Shown: in pieces, positions 1 through 7,151 of the stretch | Layout of the letters: each line of letters starts with the position of its first letter | Numbering within the stretch: position 1 is the stretch's first letter | NCBI GenBank assembly: GCA_028688815.1 | Contig: JAQTXJ010000023.1 | Location: 1-33,117, forward strand | Length of the DNA stretch: 33,117 bases | From: a bacterium | GTDB lineage: Bacteria; Hydrothermota; UBA3073; JACQXS01; JAQTXJ01 | Direction of reading: 5' to 3' | Notes under the pieces: generated by a model | Databases searched by the model: none | What the model was told of the DNA's origin: nothing | Seen by the model: only the letters and a program-made list of their open reading frames with translations | Program-made: the position numbers and the translations under genes

Positions 1-384
1 GTAATTGATGGATTAAAAAGGGATTTATGGGGAGAGAACGAAGAACTGTATTTTCCGGTTCATGAAATTCACGCAACAAACAATCAGAAATTACATCTGG
101 AAATACTATTAAACGAATCCGATGAGTTAAAATGGGTTTTCAGAAGAAACAAGAATATAAAGAGAGATATTAGCGATATTGGCTTAAGATATAATAATGA
201 AATACCCTATCTTTCCCCTGAGATAGTCTTGCTTTTTAAGGCTAAATCAACTAAGAAAAAGGACGATGCTGATTTCAGAAATGTTCTAAGGTTTATGCAA
301 CTGACAAGTATTGAATGGTTAAAGGAATCTTTAGAGATTTGCTATCCTAATCATCATTGGCTGGGAGTTTTGTACAAATATTGA
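1..384 (+). CDS. Nucleotidyltransferase, MNT/aminoglycoside 2''-adenylyltransferase-like (3' part)
   Basis: This frame is open from the window edge to a TGA at 382-384, giving 127 residues with no start inside the window. It contains EILLNE, then KWVFRRN, then IPYLSPEIVLLFKAK followed by KKDDADF, and ends near PNHHWLG. That order (FRR, 'YL-PE-vLL-KAK', 'K-DADF', 'P-H-W') is what I know from the C-terminal half of small nucleotidyltransferases related to the aminoglycoside 2''-adenylyltransferase group. The catalytic GS..DxD part lies upstream of the window. Family members transfer NMP to small molecules or proteins; the substrate here cannot be read from sequence, and resistance function should not be assumed. 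The next gene starts 16 nt downstream. Confidence 0.65.
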   Translation, partial: VIDGLKRDLWGENEELYFPVHEIHATNNQKLHLEILLNESDELKWVFRRNKNIKRDISDIGLRYNNEIPYLSPEIVLLFKAKSTKKKDDADFRNVLRFMQLTSIEWLKESLEICYPNHHWLGVLYKY

Positions 385-400
385 ATAATAAATTACAAAA

Positions 401-1120
401 ATGAATAATTTAGAGGAACTTTATGATGGGTTCGAAGAAAAGACATTAAGTAACATATGGGATCAAACAAAAATTGAACCCGGGGCAGTAGAAATCCAGT
501 CAGATATTGTACGGGAAGGAAAAAGAGCGATAAAGATTACTATTCACAAAGGGGATCGTATTCAGCCAGGATATGGAATAGTCAAAACAAGTGAACGTGA
601 TGAGTTGGTAGAACGAAAAGAACTTGGGCCAAAAGAAGGCAAAAGTTATAGTTATTCCTTTAGCATTTATATTCCTAAAGATTTTCCAATAGTCCCTACT
701 CGATTAGTTTTAGCTCAATGGAAACAAAGCGACGAAAATAACACTGCTACAGTAATTAATCCGATTCTTGCTTTACGATATCAAAACAGAGAATTATATA
801 TAACCTTACAAACAACTGAAAAAAGTATACGTTTGTTTCAAACCAAAGAAGAAATAAGAGGGCAGTGGATAGACTATGTATTTCATATAAAATTTACACG
901 CACAGAATCCGGTTTTGTAAAGGTATGGATGAATGGAAAAGAAATTATTAATTATACAGGTATAACTGCCTATTCCGAAAAGTATAATTACCTGAATCCG
1001 GGACATGTTTATTTCAAGATGGGGCTTTATCGAGACCAGATGGACGAACCTATGACTATTTATTTCGATGAATATCGCAAAAGCCAATTATCTGCAGGAC
1101 AAACAAAGTTAAGGGGATAG
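401..1120 (+). CDS. Heparin lyase I-like (polysaccharide lyase, PF14099-type) protein
   Basis: A 239-residue protein opening with ELYDGFEEKTLSNIWDQ and closing with a beta-rich segment that ends YFDEYRKSQL. A 'DGFE...W' opening, a central strand with LAQWKQSD and a terminal 'vYfDeyR' are typical of the jelly-roll polysaccharide lyases of the heparin lyase I/glucuronan lyase group, which cleave uronic-acid polysaccharides by beta-elimination. Length fits the single domain. No signal peptide is visible; the first residues are acidic and polar, which is unusual because relatives are normally exported. The ATG at 401 has no clear Shine-Dalgarno site and lies 16 nt after the preceding stop. The fold is fairly secure; the substrate, and whether it is active, are not. 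Confidence 0.6.
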   Translation: MNNLEELYDGFEEKTLSNIWDQTKIEPGAVEIQSDIVREGKRAIKITIHKGDRIQPGYGIVKTSERDELVERKELGPKEGKSYSYSFSIYIPKDFPIVPTRLVLAQWKQSDENNTATVINPILALRYQNRELYITLQTTEKSIRLFQTKEEIRGQWIDYVFHIKFTRTESGFVKVWMNGKEIINYTGITAYSEKYNYLNPGHVYFKMGLYRDQMDEPMTIYFDEYRKSQLSAGQTKLRG

Positions 1121-1141
1121 AAGATTACAAAAAGGAGAAAA

Positions 1142-1891
1142 ATGGCAAACAAAAAGGATTGGTATGACCGGGAGGAGTTCTGGAAAACTTTTAAGTCATC
1201 TATGTTTAGCGCTAAAAAGCGGGAAGAGGCATCCAAAGAGGTTGAAGATATTATTTCATTACTTAAGATTCGTCCGAAAAAACATATACTTGACCTTTGT
1301 TGTGGAGTCGGAAGACATTCAATAGGGCTGGCAAAACATGGTTTTAATGTAACAGGTGTGGATAGGACAGCATTGTATCTTGAAGAAGCGCGTAAAAGAG
1401 CAAAAGGGTTAAAATTAGAGTTTATCCAAAACGATATGAGGAACTTCTGTCGTCCAGGGGCTTTTGACGGCGCAATATGTATGTTTACATCGTTCGGATT
1501 CTTTGATGACCGGAAAGATGACCGCAAAGTTGTAGAAAACGTTTATAAATCGCTGAAACCTAAAGGGAAATTTATTATAGAAACTATGGGAAAAGAGATT
1601 CTTGCTCGTATTTTCCGTGAGCGTATGTGGAGCAGAGGAGAAGACGGTACAATTTTTATGCAAGAACATAAAATAATTGATAACTGGGAAAAGATAGAAA
1701 ACAAGTGGATAATAATTAAAGGCAAAAAGAGGACGGAATTCGATTTTTCGCTCAGGTTATATTCGGGTGTTGAGTTATCGCAACTATTGAAGGAGTGCGG
1801 TTTTAAGAAAGTAGAGGGTTACGGTACCCTTGATGGCACTCCGTATGACCAGAATGCACAGAAGTTGGTAACAGTAGCGGAGAAAACATAA
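1142..1891 (+). CDS. Class I SAM-dependent methyltransferase
   Basis: 249 residues with a Rossmann-type SAM site: motif I reads ILDLCCGVGRHSIGLA (about residues 48-63), followed by an acidic strand end in VTGVDRT and then the FIQNDMRNF segment. The later KPKGKFIIETMG segment fits the post-motif III strand. A strong ribosome site (AAAAAGGAGAAAA) directly precedes the ATG. The stop overlaps the next gene's ATG by one base (TAATG), so the two methyltransferases are translationally coupled. The methyl acceptor cannot be deduced; the C-terminal half resembles generic small-molecule methyltransferases. Family confidence is high, specific function unknown. Confidence 0.85.
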   Translation: MANKKDWYDREEFWKTFKSSMFSAKKREEASKEVEDIISLLKIRPKKHILDLCCGVGRHSIGLAKHGFNVTGVDRTALYLEEARKRAKGLKLEFIQNDMRNFCRPGAFDGAICMFTSFGFFDDRKDDRKVVENVYKSLKPKGKFIIETMGKEILARIFRERMWSRGEDGTIFMQEHKIIDNWEKIENKWIIIKGKKRTEFDFSLRLYSGVELSQLLKECGFKKVEGYGTLDGTPYDQNAQKLVTVAEKT

Positions 1892-2574
1892 TGGACAAAC
1901 TAACTGAATACTATTCCAAGCGTGTTAAAGAGATGGAAAATTATTACGAATCTATTTATCACAGGGATGAGCCTGTAAGGCAAGGCGAGCAAAGAGACAT
2001 TACAAAGGCAATAAGGAAATACTTTTCTGGAAGAAAGGTTCTTGAAATTGCCTGCGGAACAGGGTATTGGACGACTTTTTTATCTGAGGTGGCGAAAAGT
2101 ATCGTGGCTGTCGACAGCAGTGACGTGGTTTTAACATCTGCGAAGTCAAAAACCTATAAATGCAAGATAACTTTTCGAAAAGGGAATGCTTATAAATTAC
2201 CCTTTACAAAAGGAGAGTTCGACGGCGGACTTGCAAATTTTTGGTTTTCCCACATTCCAAAGAGCAAGATAAAGCCCTTCTTAAATAATTTCCACAGAGC
2301 ACTTAAAGATAAAGCCATAGTTTTTATGTGCGATAATATATTTAACGAAGGCGTTGGAGGGAAATTGATTAACGGCAGAAAGGGCGACAATAATACCTAC
2401 AAGATAAGAACTCTTGAAGATAACAAAGAGTATAAAATATTGAAAAATTATTATTCTGAAAAACAAATCGTAGATATTTTAGGAAAAGACGTAAGTATTG
2501 TCGATATATATTTTGGCAAGTGCTTCTGGTATGTATGTTATGAAGTGAAGAGGAACAAGGATAAAAAATTATGA
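1891..2574 (+). CDS. Class I SAM-dependent methyltransferase
   Basis: 227 residues with motif I VLEIACGTGYWTTFLS (about residues 50-65), an acidic binding residue in IVAVDSS, a GNAYKLPF motif II-like stretch and FDGGLANFWFSHI. This is the Methyltransf_11/25 type, usually acting on small molecules or quinone/lipid precursors, but the substrate is not apparent. It starts in a TAATG overlap with the upstream methyltransferase. Its stop overlaps the ATG of a purN stub by 4 nt (ATGA), which suggests that an intact purN once followed in the same operon. It is the last intact gene before the decayed region. Confidence 0.85.
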   Translation: MDKLTEYYSKRVKEMENYYESIYHRDEPVRQGEQRDITKAIRKYFSGRKVLEIACGTGYWTTFLSEVAKSIVAVDSSDVVLTSAKSKTYKCKITFRKGNAYKLPFTKGEFDGGLANFWFSHIPKSKIKPFLNNFHRALKDKAIVFMCDNIFNEGVGGKLINGRKGDNNTYKIRTLEDNKEYKILKNYYSEKQIVDILGKDVSIVDIYFGKCFWYVCYEVKRNKDKKL

Positions 2575-2651
2575 CAACATTAAATTTAGGTTTTTTTGCT
2601 TCACACGGTGGAACTAATATGCAGGCAATAATAACATTGGGAATACAATGA
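2571..2651 (+). pseudogene. purN: 5' stub of purN (phosphoribosylglycinamide formyltransferase)
   Basis: An ATG in a 4-nt ATGA overlap with the previous stop opens 26 codons that contain LNLGFFASHGGTNMQAII and then a TGA. The hydrophobic strand followed by 'ASH-GTN-QAI' matches the N-terminus of PurN, where the loop binds the ribonucleotide phosphate. PurN normally has about 190-200 residues and no continuation is visible in any frame after MQAII. The stub therefore looks like the remnant of a deleted or interrupted purN. The call rests on one short motif, but position, start and motif agree. Confidence 0.6.
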
Positions 2652-3105
2652 TATTAAAAAATCAGAGAACAAAAATTCTATCAATCTCATTGCCTGAATA
2701 TACTATAGATAAAAAGCCGGACTATATGGTTATAGGACCAAAAGTTGACAGAATAATAGAAGAGAATTTTAATAATCATCAGCTTGCAATTCGCGGTATC
2801 GGAATGGTAGACCATCCTGAATATAATTTGGATGAACTTGTAGAGATAATTTATAAATTAGGGACTGACAAGTATGACCCAAAAGTGTTTTACTTGACAG
2901 GGGGTATTCAATTCGTCTTGATATTCTTATGATATACGACCTATTGCAATTAATACAAGCAAAGAAAGTAAAAGAATATAAAGGAGACGTTACACCTGTA
3001 GAAGCACGTTTTGAGCCATTTATACTGAAATTTCGCAACCCTGAATTAAAAAAGGATGCTTTACTAGGGATTATAAAATTATTAAGTAATTATGAAAACA
3101 TTTAG
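2648..3105 (+). pseudogene. Unrecognised gene broken by a frameshift in a G run
   Basis: Two frames fit together as one protein. The first starts at 2648 and reads through DKKPDYMVIGPKVDRIIEE and TDKYDPKVFYLTGG. It meets a run of five G at 2900-2904. From there the +1-shifted frame continues through YSIRLDILMIYDLLQLI and VEARFEPFILKFRNPEL to a TAG at 3103-3105. A sixth G would restore a single product of about 152 residues. Both halves look like real protein (amphipathic, charged, low in rare codons). I do not recognise the family. A true frameshift mutation, a sequencing or assembly error in the homopolymer, or programmed slippage are all possible; decay next to a truncated purN makes the first likeliest. 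Confidence 0.5.
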
Positions 3106-3321
3106 TTTAGCAAAGCCTGCAGGAATTATTTTTGACCTTGGAAACAAATTAGTCATCGGTTCGACTGGAGATGTCGGATGGCAAAACGTGCTACGACACA
3201 TAGGATACCGGGTATCCCTGAAAAAGATAAGAGGAGCAATGAAAACGGCAGAAACGAAATTACAAAAAACCAGTTACCGGAAAACTATAAGGAAGGTATG
3301 AATAAATTCTGGACCATTTAA
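3092..3321 (+). pseudogene. HAD-superfamily hydrolase N-terminal fragment, frameshifted
   Basis: The ATG at 3092 overlaps the previous stop. The product begins with PAGIIFDLGNKLVIGSTGD, the HAD motif I strand with its nucleophile-position Asp followed by 'LGN'. Residue K replaces the usual Thr after N. The frame ends at 3301. If one base is added to the A6 run at 3263-3268, it instead reads NQLPENYKEGMNKFWTI, a plausible HAD cap-domain helix, up to TAA at 3319-3321. Motifs II-IV are absent, and sequence of the opposite strand takes over at about 3313-3321. This is therefore only the first 70 or so codons of a gene of normally over 200 residues. Confidence 0.55.
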
Positions 3322-3556
3322 AGCCCATTGCTTTTTGCGCTTTATCCCCGGTCATACCTATTTTTCCCAAAACAGTTCCAAAAGCAGAGAGGGTACCATC
3401 AATGGAACCTTTTGCGGTAATCAACCTGCCGGGAGTACGTGCTAAGGGATGTATTCCCATTGCGAGGAATTTCTTTTGAGTTTTTTCATCCAGTCTTGCC
3501 TAGCCGGTTTTTATTACTTTGTAGTCAGGGATGTTAGGTTTCTTTTTATTGTTCAT
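3260..3556 (-). pseudogene. Unrecognised gene fragment with in-frame amber stop
   Basis: On the minus strand an ATG at 3556 is preceded by GAGGAAAAAACT, a reasonable ribosome site. It opens NNKKKPNIPDYKVIKTG, then TAG at 3502-3500. The same frame continues with ARLDEKTQKKFLAMG, HPLARTPGRLITAKGSIDG and LGKIGMTGDKAQKAMG. The composition is convincingly protein-like. After about 3313 the frame runs antisense through the HAD fragment, so the true 3' end is lost at that junction. I do not recognise the family. A good ribosome site, an internal stop and a truncated end together suggest a decayed gene rather than a chance frame. Confidence 0.45.
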
Positions 3557-3659
3557 AGTTTTTTCCTCGAGCTATTACATGCAGGACCGAGAGAAAAGGA
3601 CTCTAAAAAAATAGGAAAATACTTCACCGCAGAAAACAAAAAATCAACCACCCCACTTA

Positions 3660-3733
3660 CCGCTACGGCGGAATCTACGACCACCGCCTGAGCGGGGTCT
3701 TTGACTTTCGCCGTGCCTCCGAGAGGCAGACGG
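3660..3733. repeat. Three small GC-rich hairpins in tandem
   Basis: In a 74-base span there are CCGC-TAC-GGCGG (3660-3671), CCGC-CTGA-GCGG (3684-3695) and TGCCTC-CGA-GAGGCA (3714-3728, with flanking CCG/CGG at 3711-3713 and 3731-3733). All are perfect in the stems. They stand out from the surrounding AT-rich DNA. None is followed by a T run on either strand, so they are not classic terminators. Confidence 0.6.
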
Positions 3734-3784
3734 AAATAACAAACAACAATAATGGCTTCAACCTACCCGACTTGCAAAGGAAAA

Positions 3785-3804
3785 GGGCGAATGTCCATTC
3801 GCCC
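3785..3804. repeat. Perfect 9-bp inverted repeat
   Basis: GGGCGAATG and CATTCGCCC are exact reverse complements separated by TC, giving a near-perfect 20-base palindrome. Followed by CTAAAA on the plus strand, it is a poor terminator. It belongs to the intergenic palindrome cluster. Confidence 0.7.
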
Positions 3805-3846
3805 CTAAAACAGAGAGGTTCTCCTCCAAAAGGAATGGCGGACAAG

Positions 3847-3873
3847 TTCTCCCGATAAATCGGGATCAGAATG
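3847..3873 (-). repeat. Dispersed repeat, copy 1 (27 nt)
   Basis: Read on the minus strand, this 27-base unit begins CATTCTGATCCCGATTTA and ends TCGGGAGAA. It contains the palindrome CCCGAT-AA-ATCGGG at 3851-3864. The same unit occurs on the plus strand at 33006-33032 with one mismatch, so the two copies are inverted relative to each other. Confidence 0.75.
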
Positions 3874-3963
3874 CCCAGCATAGCTGGAAAGGGCTTGCTA
3901 TAACTTATTGTAACGAAAAACAAACAATAGAAAATAGCGAAAAAATAAAGAAGTAGGAAAAAA

Positions 3964-3988
3964 CACAAATTGAATTTGTGCCTACAAA
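3964..3988. repeat. Palindrome plus dispersed repeat
   Basis: CACAAATT-G-AATTTGTG (3964-3980) is a perfect 17-base palindrome. Its right arm runs into CCTACAAA. The reverse complement of 3976-3988, TTTGTAGGCACAA, recurs exactly at 32930-32942. With the 27-nt unit it forms a pair of repeat clusters in opposite orientation at the two ends of the window. Confidence 0.65.
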
Positions 3989-4069
3989 CTAATTATTCAG
4001 AGATGGAAGAACAGAACGGAGGGCAAGAAAGTGGGGCAGAAAAAGAAAGAACAAGCTACTATTTAAAAG

Positions 4070-4097
4070 TTGACATTTATTCAAAAAGTAGTAATTT
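4070..4097 (+). promoter_or_regulatory. prfA promoter, probably giving a leaderless mRNA
   Basis: TTGACA at 4070-4075 is followed after 16 bases by TAATTT at 4092-4097. The prfA ATG lies at 4108, 38 nt from the start of the -35 box and 11 nt after the -10, so the transcript should begin at or within a few bases of the ATG. No Shine-Dalgarno sequence precedes the start. Confidence 0.65.
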
Positions 4098-4107
4098 TTT
4101 CACCTAA

Positions 4108-5196
4108 ATGCAGACTGGACTGATAGAAAAGCTGAAAGAAGCTGAAAAGAGATTGAACGAAATCAACGAGTATCTTTCCTCTCCTGATGCCACAAAAGAT
4201 ATGAATAAGTTCGTTTCTCTTTCCCAGGAAGCGAATGGTCTTACTGAAGCCGTCAGAATTTGGGAAAGGTATCAAGTCGTAGAAACAAAGATTTCCGAAG
4301 ACAATAAGGTTTTATCTTCTAATGATGATGAGTTAAAAGCCCTTGCTAAAGAAGAAATTGCCGAACTTGAAACTGAAAAAGCTGGTATCCTGAAAGAAAT
4401 AATTGATTTTTTTACTCCTAATGACCCGAATGATTCCCGCAATGCAATAATGGAAATAAGACAGGGCGCGGGTGGCGACGAAGCTTCTATTTTTGCAGGT
4501 GATTTGTTCAGGATGTATCTTAAATACGCTGAAAGCAAACGATGGCAAGTTGATATTATGTCAAACCACTCAACTGAAATTGGCGGTATAAAAGAAGTTA
4601 TATTTAATGTAAAAGGTAAAAACGTATATAAATTCCTGAAATATGAAAGCGGAACACACAGGGTGCAAAGAGTCCCGAAAACCGAATCTAGCGGAAGAAT
4701 ACATACTTCTACTGTTACAGTAGCTGTTTTACCTGAAGCCTCTGAAATAGATGCAAAAATTAATCCCGAAGACATAAGAATTGAGACTTATAGAGCTGGA
4801 GGACATGGCGGGCAGAATGTAAATAAAGTTGAATCTGCGGTAAGACTTATATATATCCCGACTAATTTGATTGTAACTTGCCAGGATGAACGTTCCCAAT
4901 TACAAAACCGCGAGCGCGCTATGAAAATATTATATGCAAAAATTTACGCCGAAGCGGCAGAAAAACATCATTCCGAAATTCAAGCTACAAGAACCCAACA
5001 AATAGGGTCAGGCGACAGGTCTGAAAAGATAAGAACTTATAATTTTACACAACAAAGAGTTACCGACCACAGGATAAACCTTTCCCTGCACAAACTCGAT
5101 ATGATACTTAATGGAGATTTAGATGAGTTTATAACCGCACTACAAGATGAAAATAGAAGAAGTATTGAAACAGGTAACACAAACCCTAAAGAATAA
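4108..5196 (+). CDS. prfA: Peptide chain release factor 1
   Basis: 362 residues, the usual RF1 length. RF1 reads UAA and UAG in the ribosomal A site and triggers hydrolysis of peptidyl-tRNA. Visible parts are the N-terminal helical domain, the MEIRQGAGGDEASIFAGDLFRMY domain 2 signature (in part EIRQGAGGDEA), the codon-recognition tripeptide as P190-K191-T192 in RVPKTESSGRIHTSTV, and the catalytic GGQ at 234-236. The PxT form marks RF1 rather than RF2, which has SPF, although PAT or PVT is commoner than PKT. The GGQ context is GGHGGQNVNKVES rather than the frequent SGAGGQHVNKTDS, a variant I have seen in other phyla. It overlaps prmC, whose product methylates this GGQ glutamine. Confidence 0.95.
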   Translation: MQTGLIEKLKEAEKRLNEINEYLSSPDATKDMNKFVSLSQEANGLTEAVRIWERYQVVETKISEDNKVLSSNDDELKALAKEEIAELETEKAGILKEIIDFFTPNDPNDSRNAIMEIRQGAGGDEASIFAGDLFRMYLKYAESKRWQVDIMSNHSTEIGGIKEVIFNVKGKNVYKFLKYESGTHRVQRVPKTESSGRIHTSTVTVAVLPEASEIDAKINPEDIRIETYRAGGHGGQNVNKVESAVRLIYIPTNLIVTCQDERSQLQNRERAMKILYAKIYAEAAEKHHSEIQATRTQQIGSGDRSEKIRTYNFTQQRVTDHRINLSLHKLDMILNGDLDEFITALQDENRRSIETGNTNPKE

Positions 5197-5983
5197 AGGC
5201 TTTGAAAGTCCCCAAACAGAAGCAGAAATAATAACCGGCTATGCCCTGAAGATAGATAAAGTAAATCTTCATACCCAGCATAACAGAATTATTACCGACA
5301 ATGAAGCGCAAACCATAACCAATCTTTTAGAAAGGCGGCTTAAACACGAACCCCTTCAATACCTGACTTCCAGGGCTTTTTTTTATGGACTGGAGTTTAT
5401 TATTGAGCCCCCGATACTTATTCCCCGCCCTGAAACGGAAACTTTAATCGAAACTATCTTAAAGATGGCAAAAGATATTTCCAGCCCTAAAATCGTTGAG
5501 ATAGGTACAGGAAGCGGGATAATTGCAATTACACTTCTGAAACATTTACCTTCTGCAATAGTATACGCGACAGATATAATTAAACCAACATTAGCACAAA
5601 GGAATGCCAAAATACACAGTGTAAATAATAGGGTGCATTTTATAGAGGCTGATTTATTGAGCGCAATAAATATACAAGCAGATTTCATAGTATCAAATCC
5701 TCCTTATATACCAACATCAGTTATACCGACATTACAGGAAGAAGTAAGGACGTTTGAGTCAAAGTTAGCCTTGGACGGCGGGAAAGACGGGTTGTCTGTT
5801 ATTCGGAAGATTATAGAGAATGCTCCGGAACATCTAAATGAAAACGGTGTTCTTATATTAGAATTTTCTCCTGAACAAAGGGACACATTGGAACAAGAGG
5901 CAAAAAAACGGTTTAAGAATATAGAATTCATAAATGACTTATCCGGTAAAACAAGAGTAGTTGTTTGCAGGGATAGTCAATAG
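5147..5983 (+). CDS. prmC: Release factor glutamine N5-methyltransferase
   Basis: 278 residues. PrmC uses SAM to methylate the glutamine of the GGQ loop of release factors. The N-terminal five-helix domain (about residues 1-75) is followed by RPETETLIE, the SAM motif VEIGTGSGIIAI, and the NPPY substrate motif at N184-Y187 in FIVSNPPYIPTS. The next segment, ALDGGKDGLSVIRKII, is also diagnostic. The ATG at 5147 gives the standard N-terminus (MKIEEVLKQV). It lies 50 nt inside prfA without a good ribosome site, so translation is probably coupled. The prfA-prmC order is common in bacteria. Confidence 0.95.
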   Translation: MKIEEVLKQVTQTLKNKGFESPQTEAEIITGYALKIDKVNLHTQHNRIITDNEAQTITNLLERRLKHEPLQYLTSRAFFYGLEFIIEPPILIPRPETETLIETILKMAKDISSPKIVEIGTGSGIIAITLLKHLPSAIVYATDIIKPTLAQRNAKIHSVNNRVHFIEADLLSAINIQADFIVSNPPYIPTSVIPTLQEEVRTFESKLALDGGKDGLSVIRKIIENAPEHLNENGVLILEFSPEQRDTLEQEAKKRFKNIEFINDLSGKTRVVVCRDSQ

Positions 5984-6000
5984 AAAGGATAGATAAAAGC

Positions 6001-6018
6001 ACTCCGCCAAGACGGAGT
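6001..6018. repeat. ACTCCG/CGGAGT hairpin after prmC
   Basis: ACTCCG (6001-6006) and CGGAGT (6013-6018) are perfect reverse complements around CCAAGA, 17 nt after the prmC stop. AATTGTGCG follows, so there is no T tract and terminator function is doubtful. The reverse complement reads CTCCGTCTTGGCGGAG and resembles the CCGC-TTTT-GGCGG element at 32959-32971. The remaining 220 bases before 6239 hold no gene I can support. Confidence 0.45.
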
Positions 6019-6198
6019 AATTGTGCGACCGGAGACAAAGTAGATAAAGAGCATACTCACCTGATTTTATCCATGAATTAAGGCAAATAAACAACAAAAC
6101 AATTGATAACAACAAATAATAGAAAGCAGGGGCCACAGAGTAGATAGAGGACACAGAGAATACATACTCCACAATTACTTATTTACCTTAGAAAAAAG

Positions 6199-6227
6199 TT
6201 GACATTAGTGTTAAAATAGTATAGGTA
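6199..6227 (+). promoter_or_regulatory. Promoter of the 6239 gene
   Basis: TTGACA at 6199-6204 precedes a weaker -10 (TATAGG at 6220-6225, spacer 15, or TAGGTA at 6222-6227, spacer 17). The ATG lies 40 nt from the -35 start. The ATG context CAACCTAAAATG resembles CACCTAAATG at prfA. No Shine-Dalgarno site is seen, so a leaderless or very short-leader transcript is likely. Confidence 0.45.
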
Positions 6228-6238
6228 TTCAACCTAAA

Positions 6239-6808
6239 ATGAGAAATAAAATACAATTTAAAAATATACTAGCGATTTTTCTTATGATTGTTTGTTTTTC
6301 AAATATTTTAAGGGCTCAACCCGAGGAAATGGAAGATATTATTTATCTTAAAAATGGGACAATTTTGCATGGTACGATAATTGAGCAAATTTTAAATGTA
6401 TCTACAACAATTGAAACGGAAGATGGAAAAGTTTTTATCTTCAAAGCAGATGAAATCGGTGAAATTATTAGAAGACAACTTAAAACAGATAAAACAATTC
6501 CTAAAAATAAAATAGGTGATGCAATAAGGGATGCTCGTGAACTTGCTCGTAAAGATACCAGTGGAAAACAATGGGGTTGGTATTTAAGTTCCTGTATTTT
6601 CCCGCCCAATATTGTACTTGCTTGTTATCTGCCTCCTTCTAATCCACCAAAAGAAAAATTAATTTATACGTCTTCAGATTTTGTAAATAGTTATACAGAA
6701 TGTTATAGAGATAGAATTAAAAAGGAACGAATTCGGGATGCTATAGATGGTGGACTTCTTGGTAGTATTATCATCATCACTGTTTGTATAATAACATCTA
6801 CCAATTGA
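6239..6808 (+). CDS. Exported protein with N-terminal Sm-like/DUF domain, unknown function
   Basis: 189 residues. Residues about 1-27 (MRNKIQFKNILAIFLMIVCF then SNILRAQ) are a signal peptide. The mature N-terminus, DIIYLKNGTILHGTIIEQ followed by TTIETEDGKVFIFKADEIGEII, matches a small beta-barrel module that I know from many Bacteroidetes-type secreted proteins ('d-iylknGs-i-G-iie...dg-vf-y--deI-ki'). A basic linker follows, then a stretch with five cysteines or aromatic pairs and a C-terminal hydrophobic segment (LLGSIIIITVCIIT, about 172-186) that could be a membrane anchor. Function is unknown. It stands alone between prfA-prmC and the YVTN protein. Confidence 0.7.
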   Translation: MRNKIQFKNILAIFLMIVCFSNILRAQPEEMEDIIYLKNGTILHGTIIEQILNVSTTIETEDGKVFIFKADEIGEIIRRQLKTDKTIPKNKIGDAIRDARELARKDTSGKQWGWYLSSCIFPPNIVLACYLPPSNPPKEKLIYTSSDFVNSYTECYRDRIKKERIRDAIDGGLLGSIIIITVCIITSTN

Positions 6809-7093
6809 ACAAAACGAAATATAGGTAGTAACCACGAAATTTCACAGATTATCACTATGCCAGATAGACCTTCTACCCCAAAAATTGACAGAAAAAGAGC
6901 CAGGGAAGCAAGCACAAAAAGAACGAATCCCCATAATCTTTGAATATTTTAACAACAATTGCTAGGATGTTTATCATTTTATAAATTTTTGTTCAAGTTG
7001 GCACAAATATGGCATAGATTTTTCACATCCTTTAATTAATAATTTTATAAAGCAAGACATTATACATATAGTTTTAATATTATTGACTTTTTA
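6809..7093. other. Intergenic stretch without a gene
   Basis: About 285 very AT-rich bases contain no supportable gene on either strand. The start has degenerate 'accacgaaatttcacagatt' sequence, of a type often dispersed between bacterial genes. The only structured element is the sigma-54-like site at 6998-7015. Confidence 0.5.
6998..7015 (+). promoter_or_regulatory. Candidate sigma-54 (-24/-12) promoter
   Basis: The sequence TTGGCACAAATATGGCAT carries GG at 7000-7001 and GC at 7012-7013 separated by exactly 10 bases, the invariant RpoN geometry. The -24 half (TTGGCAC) is perfect and the -12 half (TGGCA) differs by one base from TTGCA. It would start transcription near 7025, upstream of the gene at 7152. 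No upstream activator site was identified, and AT-rich DNA can give such matches by chance. Confidence 0.35.
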
Positions 7094-7120
7094 TTGACAT
7101 TTTGCAAATTTAGTATTAAT
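7094..7120 (+). promoter_or_regulatory. Sigma-70-like promoter of the YVTN-repeat gene
   Basis: TTGACA at 7094-7099 is followed by TATTAAT at 7114-7120. A start near 7126 would leave a leader of about 25 nt carrying the ribosome site GAGGT (7143-7147) before the GTG at 7152. Unlike prfA and dapF, this gene therefore appears to be led conventionally. Confidence 0.5.
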
Positions 7121-7151
7121 GTAGCGTTATAGAATATATAAAGAGGTACGA

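Larger units (their letters stand above)
3557..4069. other. Non-coding stretch with clustered palindromes
   Basis: No credible gene is seen on either strand. The 80- and 97-residue open frames here run through palindromes and have low-complexity composition. The stretch carries at least five short inverted repeats between 3660 and 3980, described separately. Its right end is an A-rich run leading into the prfA promoter. Confidence 0.6.

Noticed and set aside
1-2574. Antibiotic resistance or defence island from nucleotidyltransferase and methyltransferases
   Set aside because: The families are generic, the first gene is partial, and no toxin, nuclease or mobile-element gene accompanies them.
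3449-3968. Open frames of 80 residues (+) and 97 residues (-) in the palindrome region
   Set aside because: They run through the hairpins and an antisense pseudogene, have skewed composition (many Ser, Thr, Phe) and no ribosome site or recognisable motif.
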